Made by a program: the position numbers and the translations under genes
Assembly: GCF_029887935.1 (NCBI RefSeq)
Contig: NZ_JARXRO010000001.1
Span: forward strand, 1 to 64,000
Direction: 5' to 3'
Origin: Luteimonas kalidii
Lineage (GTDB): Bacteria; Pseudomonadota; Gammaproteobacteria; Xanthomonadales; Xanthomonadaceae
DNA: 64,000 nt
Shown here: in pieces, positions 36,311 through 46,234 of the stretch
Layout: every line of letters begins with the position of its first letter
Numbering within the stretch: position 1 is the first letter of the stretch
The notes under the pieces: model-generated
Databases searched by the model: none
What the model saw: only the letters and a program-made list of their open reading frames with translations
Told to the model about the DNA's origin: nothing

Positions 36311-38029
36311 ATGAACCAGACCCGCACCTTCCTGATCCTCGCCTGGCTGATGGTGGCGGTGCTGCTGTGGATGGAGTGGAACAAGGAACAGGCCGCGCCG
36401 CCGCCGGCCGCGCCCACGACCACGGCCGCCGCCCCGACCGATACGGCCGCGGTGCCGGCCGCGCCGACCGCCACCGCGCCCGCGACCGTGCCCGACGCGC
36501 CGGCCGTGCCGCAGGCGCCCGGCGCGTCCGCCGAGACCCGCGCCGCGCCGGCGGCGTCCAGCGCGGTCGAGGTCGAGACCGACGTCCTGCGCCTGATGGT
36601 GGATGGCGGCAGCGTGGTGCGCGCCGAACTGCTGGGCTATCCGCGCAGCCGTGAACCCGGCAGCCCGCCGGTGGTGCTGTTCGACAACGACCCGGCACGC
36701 TACTACGCCGCGCAGAGCGGCTGGGTCAGCACCGGCGGTGCCGCGCCGAACCACCAGCAGGGCTTCGTGCCCGCGACCGGCGAGCGCCGCTTCGCGCTGG
36801 CGCCGGGCCAGGACGAACTGGTGGTGCCGTTCGTGTGGCAGGGCCCCGATGGCGTGACCATCCGCCGCAGCTACGTCCTCACCCGCGGCCACTACGCGGT
36901 CACCGTGCGCGACGAGGTCGTCAATGCCGGCGACGCCGCCTGGCAGGGCTTCCCGTATCGCCAGCTGCTGCGCGGCACGCCGGACGTCAAGCGCGGCATG
37001 ACCAATCCCGAGTCCTTCAGTCTCACCGGCGCGACCTGGTTCGGCGACGGACAGGGCTACCTGCGGCGCTGGTTCACCGACTACGAAGATGGCCCGGTCA
37101 ACGCCACCGACAGCAACACCTGGATCGCCTTCGTCCAGCACCACTTCTTCAGCGCCTGGCTGCCCGACGCAGACGGCGCTGCGCGCAACGCGATCGCGCT
37201 CGACACCGACACCAGCAGCGGCGCGCCGCGCTACCTGATCCGCGAAATGGCGGCCGCACCCGTCGTGGTCGCGCCGGGGCAGCAGGCGACCAGCTCGGCG
37301 CGCCTGTGGGTGGGTCCGAAGCTGGTCGAGCAGATCCAGGCCCAGCAGGTGCCGGGGCTGGAGCGCGTGGTCGACTACAGCCGCTTCTCGGCCATGGCCT
37401 GGCTCGGCGAGGGCCTGTTCTGGGTGCTGGAGAAGCTGCATCGCCTGTTCGGCAACTGGGGCTGGGCGATCGTGGGCCTGGTGGTGCTGGTCAAGATCCT
37501 GCTGTTCCCGCTGGCGACGGCGCAGTACAAGTCGATGGCCAAGATGCGCAAGTTCCAGCCGCGCATGCAGCAGCTCAAGGAGCGCTACGGCGACGACAAG
37601 CAGAAGTTCCAGGTCGCGATGATGGAGCTGTACAAGAAGGAGAAGATCAACCCGGCCGGCGGCTGCCTGCCGGTGCTGCTGCAGATGCCGATCTTCTTCG
37701 CCCTGTACTGGGTGCTGCTGGAGTCGGTGGAACTGCGCCACGCGCCGTGGATGGGCTGGATCCAGGACCTCACCGCGCGCGATCCGTGGTTCATCCTGCC
37801 GGTGCTCAACATCGCGGTGATGTGGGCCACCCAGAAGCTCTCGCCGATGACCGGCATGGACCCGATGCAGCAGCGGATCATGCAGATGATGCCGGTGGTG
37901 TTCGGCGTGATGATGGTGTTCTTCCCGGCCGGCCTGGTGCTGTACTGGGTCACCAACGGCGGGCTTGGCCTGCTGCAGCAGTGGTACATGCTCAAGAAGT
38001 ACGCCGACGCGCCGCCGGCCAAGGCCTGA
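36311..38029 (+). CDS. yidC: Membrane protein insertase YidC
   Basis: A 572-residue inner-membrane insertase. The first helix is at about 7-22, followed by an Ala/Pro/Thr-rich linker (30-78), a large periplasmic beta-domain, and the conserved five-helix core starting GLFWVLEKLHRLFGNWGWAI. NPAGGCLPVLLQMPIFFALYWVL and the ending LQQWYMLKKYAD are typical. The start has no strong ribosome binding site, and translation may be coupled to rnpA. Confidence 0.96.
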   Translation: MNQTRTFLILAWLMVAVLLWMEWNKEQAAPPPAAPTTTAAAPTDTAAVPAAPTATAPATVPDAPAVPQAPGASAETRAAPAASSAVEVETDVLRLMVDGGSVVRAELLGYPRSREPGSPPVVLFDNDPARYYAAQSGWVSTGGAAPNHQQGFVPATGERRFALAPGQDELVVPFVWQGPDGVTIRRSYVLTRGHYAVTVRDEVVNAGDAAWQGFPYRQLLRGTPDVKRGMTNPESFSLTGATWFGDGQGYLRRWFTDYEDGPVNATDSNTWIAFVQHHFFSAWLPDADGAARNAIALDTDTSSGAPRYLIREMAAAPVVVAPGQQATSSARLWVGPKLVEQIQAQQVPGLERVVDYSRFSAMAWLGEGLFWVLEKLHRLFGNWGWAIVGLVVLVKILLFPLATAQYKSMAKMRKFQPRMQQLKERYGDDKQKFQVAMMELYKKEKINPAGGCLPVLLQMPIFFALYWVLLESVELRHAPWMGWIQDLTARDPWFILPVLNIAVMWATQKLSPMTGMDPMQQRIMQMMPVVFGVMMVFFPAGLVLYWVTNGGLGLLQQWYMLKKYADAPPAKA

Positions 38030-38040
38030 TCGGATGTCTC

Positions 38041-38066
38041 CGAAGCCCGCCGCCCGGCGGGCTTCG
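38041..38066 (+). terminator. Hairpin after yidC
   Basis: CGAAGCCCGCC and GGCGGGCTTCG pair perfectly around GCCC, eleven bases after the yidC stop. It is followed by CATTT only, so the T-run is weak. Confidence 0.6.
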
Positions 38067-38190
38067 CATTTGTGGGGCGGGAGACAGGTCGTGCGGCGGG
38101 GATTCGCGCGCCTTGTGGCGCCGGGCGCGACGCGCGACTGGCGCGCTGCGGACCCGGCAGGCACGCGACCCGTTCGCGCTACGCTCTGGC

Positions 38191-38232
38191 GATTCCCGAT
38201 TCCCGATTCCCGATTCCCGATTCCCGATTCCC
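38191..38232 (+). repeat. Six tandem copies of GATTCCC
   Basis: Six perfect seven-base units end four bases before the mnmE start codon. They fill the place where a ribosome binding site should be. Confidence 0.95.
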
Positions 38233-38236
38233 TCCG

Positions 38237-39574
38237 ATGACCCCGCCTCCCACAGACACCATTGTCGCCATCGCCACAGGCCCAGGCGCGGGCGGGATCG
38301 GCGTGGTGCGCCTGTCGGGGCCCGCCGCCGTTCGCATCGCGAACGCCGTGTGCGACCGACGCCTGCGCGCGCGCCACGCCCACCATGTGCGATTCCGCGA
38401 CGAGGCGGGCGTTGTCATCGACGACGGCATCGCCCTGTGGTTCGCCGCGCCGGCGAGCTACACCGGCGAGGACGTGGTGGAACTGCAGGCGCACGGCAGC
38501 CCGCCGGTGCTGCGGCAGCTGGTCGCGCGCTGTCGCGCGCTCGGCGCACGTGATGCAAGGCCCGGCGAGTTCAGCGAGCGCGCCTGCCTCAACGGCCGCC
38601 TCGACCTGGCCCAGGCCGAGGCGGTGGCCGACCTGATCGCCGCCTCGGACGCGCGCGCCGCGCGCGCCGCGCGGCGTTCGCTGGAGGGGGAGTTCTCGGC
38701 GCGCGTGGACGCACTGGCTGCCACGCTGCTGGCGATCCGGATCCACGTGGAGGCGGCGATCGATTTCGCCGACGAACCGCTCGACACCCTCGGCGGCGAG
38801 GCGCTGCGGCAGCGGCTGGACGAGGGACGCGCGCAGTTGCAGGCGTTGCTCGCCGCCGCCGAGCGCGGGCGCCGCCTGCGCGACGGCCTGCACGCGGTGA
38901 TCGTCGGACCGCCCAACGCGGGCAAGAGCTCGCTGCTCAATGCAATGGCCGGCAGCGAGCGCGCGATCGTCACCGAACTGGCCGGGACCACCCGCGACCT
39001 GCTGCACGAGACGCTGCGCATCGACGGGGTCGAACTCACCCTGGTCGACACCGCGGGCCTGCGCGAGGGCGGGGATGCGATCGAGCGCGAGGGCATGCGG
39101 CGGGCACGCGCCGAGCTTGCGCGCGCGGACCTGGCGGTGGTGGTGGTCGATGCGCGCGAGCCGGCGGCCGGGCTGCGCGCGCTCGCCGGAGATCTGGAGG
39201 CGGTGCCGCAGCAGATCCGGGTGCACAACAAGTCCGACCTGCTGCCGGCGGGCTCACTACCTGCCACCGACGGGCTCGCCGTTTCCGCGCGCACGGGCGC
39301 CGGACTCGACGCGCTGCATGTGCGTCTGCGTAATGCTGCCGCCGGGTTGGATGCCGGCGAAGGCGCCTTCAGCGCGCGCGCGCGCCACGTCGAGGCGCTC
39401 CGCCGGACCGCCGTCGCCTGCCACGATGCCGCCGGCGCGCTGCAGGCGGAGCAGCTCGACCTCGCTGCCGAGGCCCTGCGGCTGGCGCACGACGCGCTGG
39501 GCGAAATCACCGGACGGACCCTCCCCGACGACCTGCTCGGGCACATCTTCGCCAGCTTCTGCATCGGCAAGTAG
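38237..39574 (+). CDS. mnmE: tRNA modification GTPase MnmE
   Basis: A 445-residue GTPase that with MnmG makes the cmnm5 modification at the wobble uridine of tRNAs. The formyl-tetrahydrofolate domain begins [21 protein letters not shown]. The G domain has GPPNAGKS (224-231), the T-loop [13 protein letters not shown], and NKSD. The C-terminus is the catalytic CIGK. The ATG at 38237 fits the family start, but a tandem heptad repeat lies directly before it and no Shine-Dalgarno sequence is visible. Confidence 0.97.
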   Translation: MTPPPTDTIVAIATGPGAGGIGVVRLSGPAAVRIANAVCDRRLRARHAHHVRFRDEAGVVIDDGIALWFAAPASYTGEDVVELQAHGSPPVLRQLVARCRALGARDARPGEFSERACLNGRLDLAQAEAVADLIAASDARAARAARRSLEGEFSARVDALAATLLAIRIHVEAAIDFADEPLDTLGGEALRQRLDEGRAQLQALLAAAERGRRLRDGLHAVIVGPPNAGKSSLLNAMAGSERAIVTELAGTTRDLLHETLRIDGVELTLVDTAGLREGGDAIEREGMRRARAELARADLAVVVVDAREPAAGLRALAGDLEAVPQQIRVHNKSDLLPAGSLPATDGLAVSARTGAGLDALHVRLRNAAAGLDAGEGAFSARARHVEALRRTAVACHDAAGALQAEQLDLAAEALRLAHDALGEITGRTLPDDLLGHIFASFCIGK

Positions 39575-39748
39575 ACGCGCGGCGTCACCACGCCGCCTGT
39601 CCGCGCGCCAGCCGCCTTCCGCGAAGTACGTCACAGTTTCGCCGCCCCCGGCCCCTCAGACTCCGTGCCCACGGCCGGAGAGTTGACAAACGCCACGGCC
39701 TGTCGCGTCCTACGCGCGTACGTGATCCGTCATCTCAGGGGAAAATCG

Positions 39749-40801
39749 ATGTCCACGAACACCACCGCGACGGGCCGGAGGGGGCCGCGTCGTCTCCCGT
39801 CCGCAATCGCGCTCGCGCTGGGGCTGGGCGTGCTGTTGGCCGGGTGCAAGCAGGAAGCGCCCGAGGCCGCCGCCCCGGCCGCAGGCGAGGGCACGCCCGC
39901 GGCGACCGCGCCGGCCACGCCACAGGCGCCGGCCGAGGCGGTGTCGGCCGAGGTTGCGGCGCTGAGCGCCGAACAGTTGCGCACCGCGGCGTCCAAGGCC
40001 TACCAGGAAAGCCGGCTGTATGCGCCCGGCGGCGACAACGCGATGGAGTACTACCTCGCCCTGCGCGACAAGGAGCCGGCCGATGCGGGCGTGTCCAGCG
40101 CGCTGGTCGACCTGCTGCCGATGACGGTCATCGCGACCGAGCAGAGCCGCGACCGCGGCGATTTCGATGAAGCCCGCCGCCTGCTGGCGCTGATCGAGAA
40201 GACCGATTCCTCCTACCCGGCGGTGGAGCGGCTCAAGACCACGATCGCCAGCGCCGAGACTGAGTCCGACCGGCGCGCGGAGCAGGAACAGCTGACCGCC
40301 GAGCAGGAAGAACAGCGCCAGCAGCAGCTCGAACGCGAGCGCCTCGAACAACAGCGCCTGGCGCAGGAACAGGCGGCACGCGACCTGGCGCAGCAGCAGC
40401 AGGCCAGCCAGGAAGCGGCACGCCAGGAAGCCGCGCGGCAGGAGGCGGCGCGCCAGGAAGCGGCACGGCAGGAGGCCGCGCGCCAGGAGGCCGCACGGCA
40501 GCAGGCGGCGGCCCCGGCCCCGGCCAACCGGCCGGCCGCAAGCGCGACCGAACTGCGCGCGATCAGCACCCCGGCACCGCGCTATCCGCCCGATGCACTG
40601 CGTGCCGGCACGGGTGGCGAAGTGCAGGTGGAATTCACGGTGGCGGTCGACGGATCCGTCAGCGCCGCGCGCGTGGTGCGCGCCGATCCGGCGCGCACGT
40701 TCGACCGCGAGGCGCTCAATGCCGTGCGTCGCTGGCGCTTCGAACCGGTGCCGTCCGCGGTCACCACCCGGCGCACGATCAACTTCAACCCGTCGCAGTA
40801 A
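39749..40801 (+). CDS. TonB C-terminal domain lipoprotein with QEAAR repeats
   Basis: A 350-residue protein with GGGGA-like AGGGGA before the ATG. The lipobox LLAGC gives lipidated C33 after a long, basic signal peptide. Residues 68-170 are helical; 175-250 form a Gln/Glu/Arg-rich coiled coil ending in six tandem QEAAR units (221-250). The end (APRYPPDALRAGTGGEVQV, NAVRRWRFEPVP) is a TonB domain. Lipid anchoring in place of a membrane helix means it cannot couple to ExbB-ExbD in the usual way. A terminator follows. Confidence 0.85.
   Translation: MSTNTTATGRRGPRRLPSAIALALGLGVLLAGCKQEAPEAAAPAAGEGTPAATAPATPQAPAEAVSAEVAALSAEQLRTAASKAYQESRLYAPGGDNAMEYYLALRDKEPADAGVSSALVDLLPMTVIATEQSRDRGDFDEARRLLALIEKTDSSYPAVERLKTTIASAETESDRRAEQEQLTAEQEEQRQQQLERERLEQQRLAQEQAARDLAQQQQASQEAARQEAARQEAARQEAARQEAARQEAARQQAAAPAPANRPAASATELRAISTPAPRYPPDALRAGTGGEVQVEFTVAVDGSVSAARVVRADPARTFDREALNAVRRWRFEPVPSAVTTRRTINFNPSQ
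40409..40498 (+). repeat. Six 15-bp units coding QEAAR
   Basis: The units differ at third codon positions but keep the peptide exactly, which suggests an old expansion kept for its coiled-coil product. Confidence 0.9.
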
Positions 40802-40826
40802 CGGGCACGAGCGGCACCGGAACGAC

Positions 40827-40858
40827 GAAGCCCGGCGAATGCCGGGCTTCTTCTTTTC
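40827..40858 (+). terminator. Rho-independent terminator
   Basis: GAAGCCCGGC and GCCGGGCTTC pair around GAAT and are followed by TTCTTTTCC, 26 bases after the TonB-lipoprotein stop. Confidence 0.85.
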
Positions 40859-40960
40859 CGGAGACCCGGCGCGCTCGCCCACGGCGGGTCCTGTGCGATT
40901 GGGCCTGCGCGCGACGGATGCGGTTCCGCCCGCGCTGCCGGCCCGCGTCGGCGTCGCGCC

Positions 40961-42126
40961 TCAGGCCGAGATCGCCAGCTTCTCCTGGTGGTACAGCCGC
41001 GCGGCCAGCAGCCACAGCACCAGGCCCAGGCCGAAGCCGGCGGCCAGGTACACGCCCCATTCCTGCGGCGAGATCGCCTCGCTGCGGATGAGCTTGAGGA
41101 TCATCTGGTTCTGCGCCAGGAACGGCACCGCGAACTGCCACAGCTCGTCCTTCACCGGATTGACCATCAGCATGATCGTCGGCACCAGGGGCAGGAACAT
41201 CAGCACGCTCATGTAGCTCTGCGCTTCCTTGACCGACTTCACGCTGGCGGCGATGAAGGTCAGCAGCGTCGTGCCGATCAGCACCATCGGCAGCAGCACC
41301 AGCAACAGCTTGGCCATCACCGGCAGCGACACGTCCACCAGCTGCAGCGGGCCGGGCGCGAGCTGGAAGGCGAGCTTGAACGCGACCACGATCAGCAGCA
41401 GCGAGAGCATGCCGAACAGGGTGGCGGCGAGGATCTTGCCGCTCATGATCGCGCTGCGCGCCGCGGGCGTGGCCAGCAGCGGCTCCAGCGATTGCCGTTC
41501 GCGCTCGCCCGCGGTGACGTCGATCACCAGCGCCGCACCGCCGAGGAAGCTGAAAAGGATCAGCAGGTACGGCAGGAACGCGAGCAGCATGCCGCGGCGC
41601 GCCTCGGGCGTGGCCACGTCGCGCTGGCCAATCTGCACGGCGAAGCCGGCCTCGGGGCTGACCCCGCGGTTGATTCCGCGCAGCACGCCGACCGTGCGGC
41701 TGTACTCGAGCAACACGCCGCGCAGCCGGTTCACCGGCACCTGCGAATCCTGGCGCGAACTGTCGTAGATCAGTTCGACCCGCGCCGCGCGGCTGGCTCG
41801 CCACTGCTCGCCGTATTCCGGATCGATCTTCAGCACCACCTCGTGGTCCTGGTCGCGCACCGCCTGGTCGGGATCGGGCGGCGGGTCCTTGGCCTCGATG
41901 TTGCGGCCCTTGAGGAAGGCCACCAGGTTCGGCGCGTGCTCGGCGCCCACCACCGGCAGTTCGAGCGTGGATTCGAGCTGGGTGCGCATCTTCTTTTCGG
42001 CCAGCATCCCGATGCCCAGGATCAGCGCAGGCATCACGATCGGTCCGACCAGCAGGCCCAGCGCCACGGTCTTGCGGTCGCGGAACAGGTCCAGCAGTTC
42101 CTTCTTCGCCACGGTCCAGATCGACT

Positions 42127-42130
<4 letters not shown>
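40961..42130 (-). CDS. natB: ABC-2 type permease, NatB-like
   Basis: A 389-residue integral membrane protein starting MKSIWTVAKKELLDLFRDRK, the usual start of ABC-2 exporters. One membrane segment near 24-42 is followed by a large extracytoplasmic domain (about 45-175) and five more segments (about 180-205, 225-250, 268-290, 300-320 and 355-378). The motif DVTAGERERQSLEPLLATP is characteristic of NatB. It overlaps the ATPase gene by four bases and exports an unknown substrate, sodium in the Bacillus relative. Confidence 0.9.
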
Positions 42131-42885
<755 letters not shown>

Positions 42886-42959
42886 GGAGGTCCCGTGGTG
42901 CGTGGAATGTGTCCGGTGGATCGGATCCGGTGGATCGCGCGCGGATCGGCGGAGGGCGC

Positions 42960-44477
42960 CTACGGCTCCCAGCCGTAGTTGCCCGCGAACGGCGGCTGCG
43001 CGCTCAGGCGGTCCAGGCAGCCGGCATCGAGCGCGGCCGCGTCGGTGGTCTCGACGAACTGGGCGAACAGCTTGGGCATGCAGCCGGTGCCGAGCACGCT
43101 GTGACCCTGGCCGGGCAGCACCAGGTGGCGGCCGTTGGGCAGGGTCTGCACCACCTCGTCGCCGTAGCGCGGAGGCGTGACCGGATCGAGCTCGCCGCTG
43201 ATCGCCAGCACCGGCACGTCGCCGCCCAGCGGCTGGCGGAAGCTGTCGACGCGGCTGCCCCTGGGCCAGATCGCGCACTGCTCGCGCAGCGTCTCCACCA
43301 GCAGCGAGCCGAGCACGGTACCGTCGTCCGCGGTGTCGGGATCGAACTCGGAGGCGTCCTCGCTGCAGCTCACGGACAGGCCCATGCCCATCGCCATCGC
43401 TTCGCCCATCTGCGTGCTCAGCATGCGCGACTGCGCGAGCAGGCTCTCGTAGCGCTGCTGCGAGGCTTCGTGCAGCACCAGCGGCAGGGTCGCCGCCATC
43501 GAGGGCTGGTAGGCGTACAGGCGCAGCAGGCTGGCCAGATGCGCGTAGCGCGGCACTTCCTCGCGCCATTCGCCGGACACCGGGTCGCGATAGCGCACCG
43601 GGGCGATGCCGCCGGCCTGCAGCCGTTCGCGCACCAGGCTCAGTTGCTGGCGCGGATCGCCGAGGTTGGTCAGGCAGGTCTCGCTCGCGCGGCAGCGCTG
43701 GAACTGCGCGTCCAGCGCATCCTCGAGGTTGCGGGCGTGGTCCTGGCCGAGCACCAGCGAGTTGGGCACCACCGAATCGAGCACCATGCTGCGCGTGTGC
43801 TGCGGGTAGGCCGCGGCGTACTGCTGCGCCACGCGGGTGCCGTACGAGACACCGACCAGGTTGATGCGTTCCACGCCGATCGCGCGCCGCACCAGGTCCA
43901 GGTCGCGCACGTGCTCGCCGGTGGTGTAGTAGCGCAGGTCCGCGTCCTGCTGCAGGCGGTCGCGGCAGGCCGCGGTCAGGCGCACCAGCGCCTCGGGCGT
44001 GTCGTTTGCAGGGTCGGCGATGATGTCCTCGTCGCTGAAGGCCGGGCAGTGCAGGGGGTTCGACCCGCCGGTCCCGCGCGCGTCCACCAGCACGATGTGG
44101 CGGTTGCGGCGCACGTCCGAGAATGCGTCGCGCACCATCGGGAAGCTTTCCAGCGCCGACTGTCCCGGTCCGCCGGCGATCATGTAGATCGGGTCGGACT
44201 CCGCCATCCCGCGCGCGGGTACCAGCGCGATCGCCAGTTCGATCCGTCGCCCATCCGGCGCATCGTGGTTCTCGGGCACTTCGAGCGTGGTGCACTGGGC
44301 CTCGACCGCGTCGCCGCCCGGCGCGCTCAGCGCGCAGGGCTCGAACGTCAGCTCGCCGTAGCGCAGCCTGCCCTGGTCGTCGGCGCGCGGGCCGGGCTGC
44401 TGGCGGGCGCCGCCGTCGCAGCCGGCGAGCAGCAGCGCGCCGGCGATCAGGGAAAGTGGGAACAGCGCGGACTTCAT
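42960..44477 (-). CDS. Alpha/beta-hydrolase lipoprotein, TAP/proline iminopeptidase type
   Basis: A 505-residue exported protein with lipobox LLAGC (C20). Catalytic residues are S211 in GVSYG, the Asp of SGELDPVTPP and the His of GQGHSVLG; the oxyanion-hole motif is GGPGQS near 102. The C-terminal TAP-like domain ends with paired cysteines. Relatives release N-terminal proline or tripeptides, or hydrolyse esters. Its start overlaps the XRE regulator gene by four bases, so the two are co-translated with the membrane protein gene upstream. Confidence 0.88.
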   Translation of the reverse strand: MKSALFPLSLIAGALLLAGCDGGARQQPGPRADDQGRLRYGELTFEPCALSAPGGDAVEAQCTTLEVPENHDAPDGRRIELAIALVPARGMAESDPIYMIAGGPGQSALESFPMVRDAFSDVRRNRHIVLVDARGTGGSNPLHCPAFSDEDIIADPANDTPEALVRLTAACRDRLQQDADLRYYTTGEHVRDLDLVRRAIGVERINLVGVSYGTRVAQQYAAAYPQHTRSMVLDSVVPNSLVLGQDHARNLEDALDAQFQRCRASETCLTNLGDPRQQLSLVRERLQAGGIAPVRYRDPVSGEWREEVPRYAHLASLLRLYAYQPSMAATLPLVLHEASQQRYESLLAQSRMLSTQMGEAMAMGMGLSVSCSEDASEFDPDTADDGTVLGSLLVETLREQCAIWPRGSRVDSFRQPLGGDVPVLAISGELDPVTPPRYGDEVVQTLPNGRHLVLPGQGHSVLGTGCMPKLFAQFVETTDAAALDAGCLDRLSAQPPFAGNYGWEP

Positions 44478-44674
44478 GCGGATGCCTCCGGGAAAAAAAT
44501 CGATTCGATGGTCGCGTCGAACTCGGCCGCGATCCGGAATGCCAGCGGCAGGCTCGGATCGTACTTGCCGGTCTCGATCGCGTTGACCGTCTGCCTTGAA
44601 ACCTCCAGACGCTCGGCCAGCTGCGCTTGTGACCAGCCGCGGTTTTCGCGCAGCTCGCGGATCCGGCTCCTCAT
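44474..44674 (-). CDS. Small XRE-family regulator
   Basis: A 66-residue protein made almost only of a helix-turn-helix (SQAQLAERLEVSRQTVNAIETGKYDPSLPLAFRIA). The ending ATIESIFFPE is the common C-terminus of the YozG-like group, which is usually encoded next to a small multi-pass membrane protein, as here. It probably represses its own operon through the two inverted repeats at 45313 and 45355. Confidence 0.93.
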   Translation of the reverse strand: MRSRIRELRENRGWSQAQLAERLEVSRQTVNAIETGKYDPSLPLAFRIAAEFDATIESIFFPEASA

Positions 44675-44684
44675 GCCGGCGCAC

Positions 44685-45305
44685 TCAACGATAGCGCCGC
44701 ATCACGAAGGCCTTGGCCAGACCGTACGTGAAACACACCAGCGGGAACACCCAGATCATCGCCACCCCGCCGGACACCTGCAGCAGCTGCGCCTGCTGCA
44801 GCAGGCCGCCGGTCATGTACAGCATCGACACGGTCAGGGTGGCGATGGCGATCGACTCGAGTTCGATCCGCTGCTGCATCTCGTCCAGGTCGCGGATGAA
44901 GCGGACCATCGCGCGCACCGCGAACCCGATCGGCACCACCGGCGCCAGCGCGACCGCCACCCGCAGCGGCGCCGCGTCGATCTGCCGGAGCAGCCATACC
45001 GAGGCGAACAGGATCGCGACGTAGGCCGCCATCGACCCCATCAGCCCGCGCATGTAGCGGCGGCGCAGGGCGGGGCTCGCGGCCTCGCAGCCGTCTAGCG
45101 TGCCCTCGCGCCACGCCAGCGCGAGCGCCAGCAGTATCAGTCCGGCGCTGACCAGGATCGCCGCGACCGCGCGCGGCGTTCCCGGGACCAGGACGGGCAG
45201 GGCGATGCCGGCGCCGGCGATCAGCGCGGCCGCTGCGAACATCACGCCGCTCGCGCGCACGCGCCGGCGGGCCGGTCGATCGGGATGGCTGATGGGAGAC
45301 GGCAT
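44685..45305 (-). CDS. Multi-pass membrane protein paired with XRE regulator
   Basis: A 206-residue protein starting MPSPISHPDRPARRRVRASG at 45303-45305. About six hydrophobic segments: 20-40, 47-62, 85-103, 112-128, 148-165 and 172-192. Such proteins stand beside small XRE regulators in many bacteria, where the pair may form a membrane-linked regulatory switch; the mechanism is not established. The gene begins directly at the first operator-like repeat. It ends ten bases before the regulator start. Confidence 0.8.
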   Translation of the reverse strand: MPSPISHPDRPARRRVRASGVMFAAAALIAGAGIALPVLVPGTPRAVAAILVSAGLILLALALAWREGTLDGCEAASPALRRRYMRGLMGSMAAYVAILFASVWLLRQIDAAPLRVAVALAPVVPIGFAVRAMVRFIRDLDEMQQRIELESIAIATLTVSMLYMTGGLLQQAQLLQVSGGVAMIWVFPLVCFTYGLAKAFVMRRYR

Positions 45306-45312
45306 GTCGGGT

Positions 45313-45332
45313 GTGTCAAGGATGCTTGACAG
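45313..45332. promoter_or_regulatory. Operator-like inverted repeat, proximal
   Basis: TGTCAAG (45314-45320) and CTTGACA (45325-45331) flank GATG. It lies eight bases before the membrane protein start. Confidence 0.7.
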
Positions 45333-45354
45333 AGGATGGCGCGCGCGACCTGGC

Positions 45355-45374
45355 GTGTCAAGCGACCTTGACAC
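45355..45374. promoter_or_regulatory. Operator-like inverted repeat, distal
   Basis: GTGTCAAG and CTTGACAC flank CGAC, eight-base perfect arms. Its centre is 42 bases from that of the proximal copy, four helical turns. The TTGACA in the arm could also serve as a -35 box. Confidence 0.7.
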
Positions 45375-45471
45375 AGAAGGGCTCCGCCCGGGTCCCACGC
45401 GTCCGGTCGGACACGCGGCGCCACCTGCCGCGTGCGCTACAGTCGTTGCCGATCATCCAGGGAGTGGAATC

Positions 45472-46047
45472 ATGCCGATCGGAATCCGAAGCCGCGCGTG
45501 GAACGGCTGGCTGGCGGGCGTCCTGCTGGCCGTTGCCGGCATCGCGGGCGCGGCCCCGCGCGAGCCGCTGGTGCTGGACGGCGTCACCTACGAGCACCGC
45601 TGGTCGAAGGACGGCCAGAACGAATACACGCCGCCCGGCCATGACGATCTGGCGCGCTGGGAAGACATGGTGACGCTGATCCCGCGTCCGCAGATCACCG
45701 ATGGCGAAGCGCTGGCGGGGCTCGCGAACGGTGTGCTCGCCAACTACCAGGGCGCCGGGGTCATCCTGCGCACGGATTCGCGTCCGGCGACGCCAGCGCA
45801 GCCGGCGGAGCACCTCATGGTGGCCATCCTGGGCGGGGGGCCGATGGCGGAGGCTGCATTCGCGAGGCTCCTGTTGCACGACGGCGCCGGGCTGATCGTC
45901 GTGCGCTCGCGCCGTGCCTACGGGGAGACGGCGGCGCTGGACATCGGCGCGTGGCTGCAGGCGCACGGCGCCGCAGTCGAGCAGTCGCTCATGCAGTGGG
46001 AGCCGCCGTCGATGGCGGCCCTGCAGACGCTGCCGCAAGCGCCCTGA
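45472..46047 (+). CDS. Exported hypothetical protein
   Basis: A 191-residue protein starting MPIGIRSRAWNGWLAGVLLA with GGGAG eight bases upstream. The signal peptide is likely cut after GIAGAA near residue 27. The mature part is soluble, with YEHRWSKDGQNEYTPPGHDD near its start and a central strand, HLMVAILGGGP. I recall similar unnamed periplasmic proteins in Xanthomonads but no function. It is divergent from the XRE operon; 97 bases separate its start from the distal operator. Confidence 0.75.
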   Translation: MPIGIRSRAWNGWLAGVLLAVAGIAGAAPREPLVLDGVTYEHRWSKDGQNEYTPPGHDDLARWEDMVTLIPRPQITDGEALAGLANGVLANYQGAGVILRTDSRPATPAQPAEHLMVAILGGGPMAEAAFARLLLHDGAGLIVVRSRRAYGETAALDIGAWLQAHGAAVEQSLMQWEPPSMAALQTLPQAP

Positions 46048-46234
46048 CGGACGTCCCGCGCGAGCGCTCGCTGCAGCGTGGCGCGGTGCGCCCGCACCTG
46101 AGCCGGTTCGCCTTGTTGGCAACTCGCTGCCGACGTACTTCCCGCGCTACGCCGACACGCCATGGTGGCGAGTCATGGCTCGCATGGCGTGTGAGCGTCG
46201 CAAGCGCGGCGTGCGGCCGGGAATCCGGGCGCGG

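Noticed and set aside
36173..39226. A 1017-codon open frame on the - strand opposite rnpA, yidC and mnmE.
   Set aside because: It is a shadow of GC-rich coding DNA. The product is repetitive in Arg, His, Gly and Val and the opposite strand carries three certain genes.
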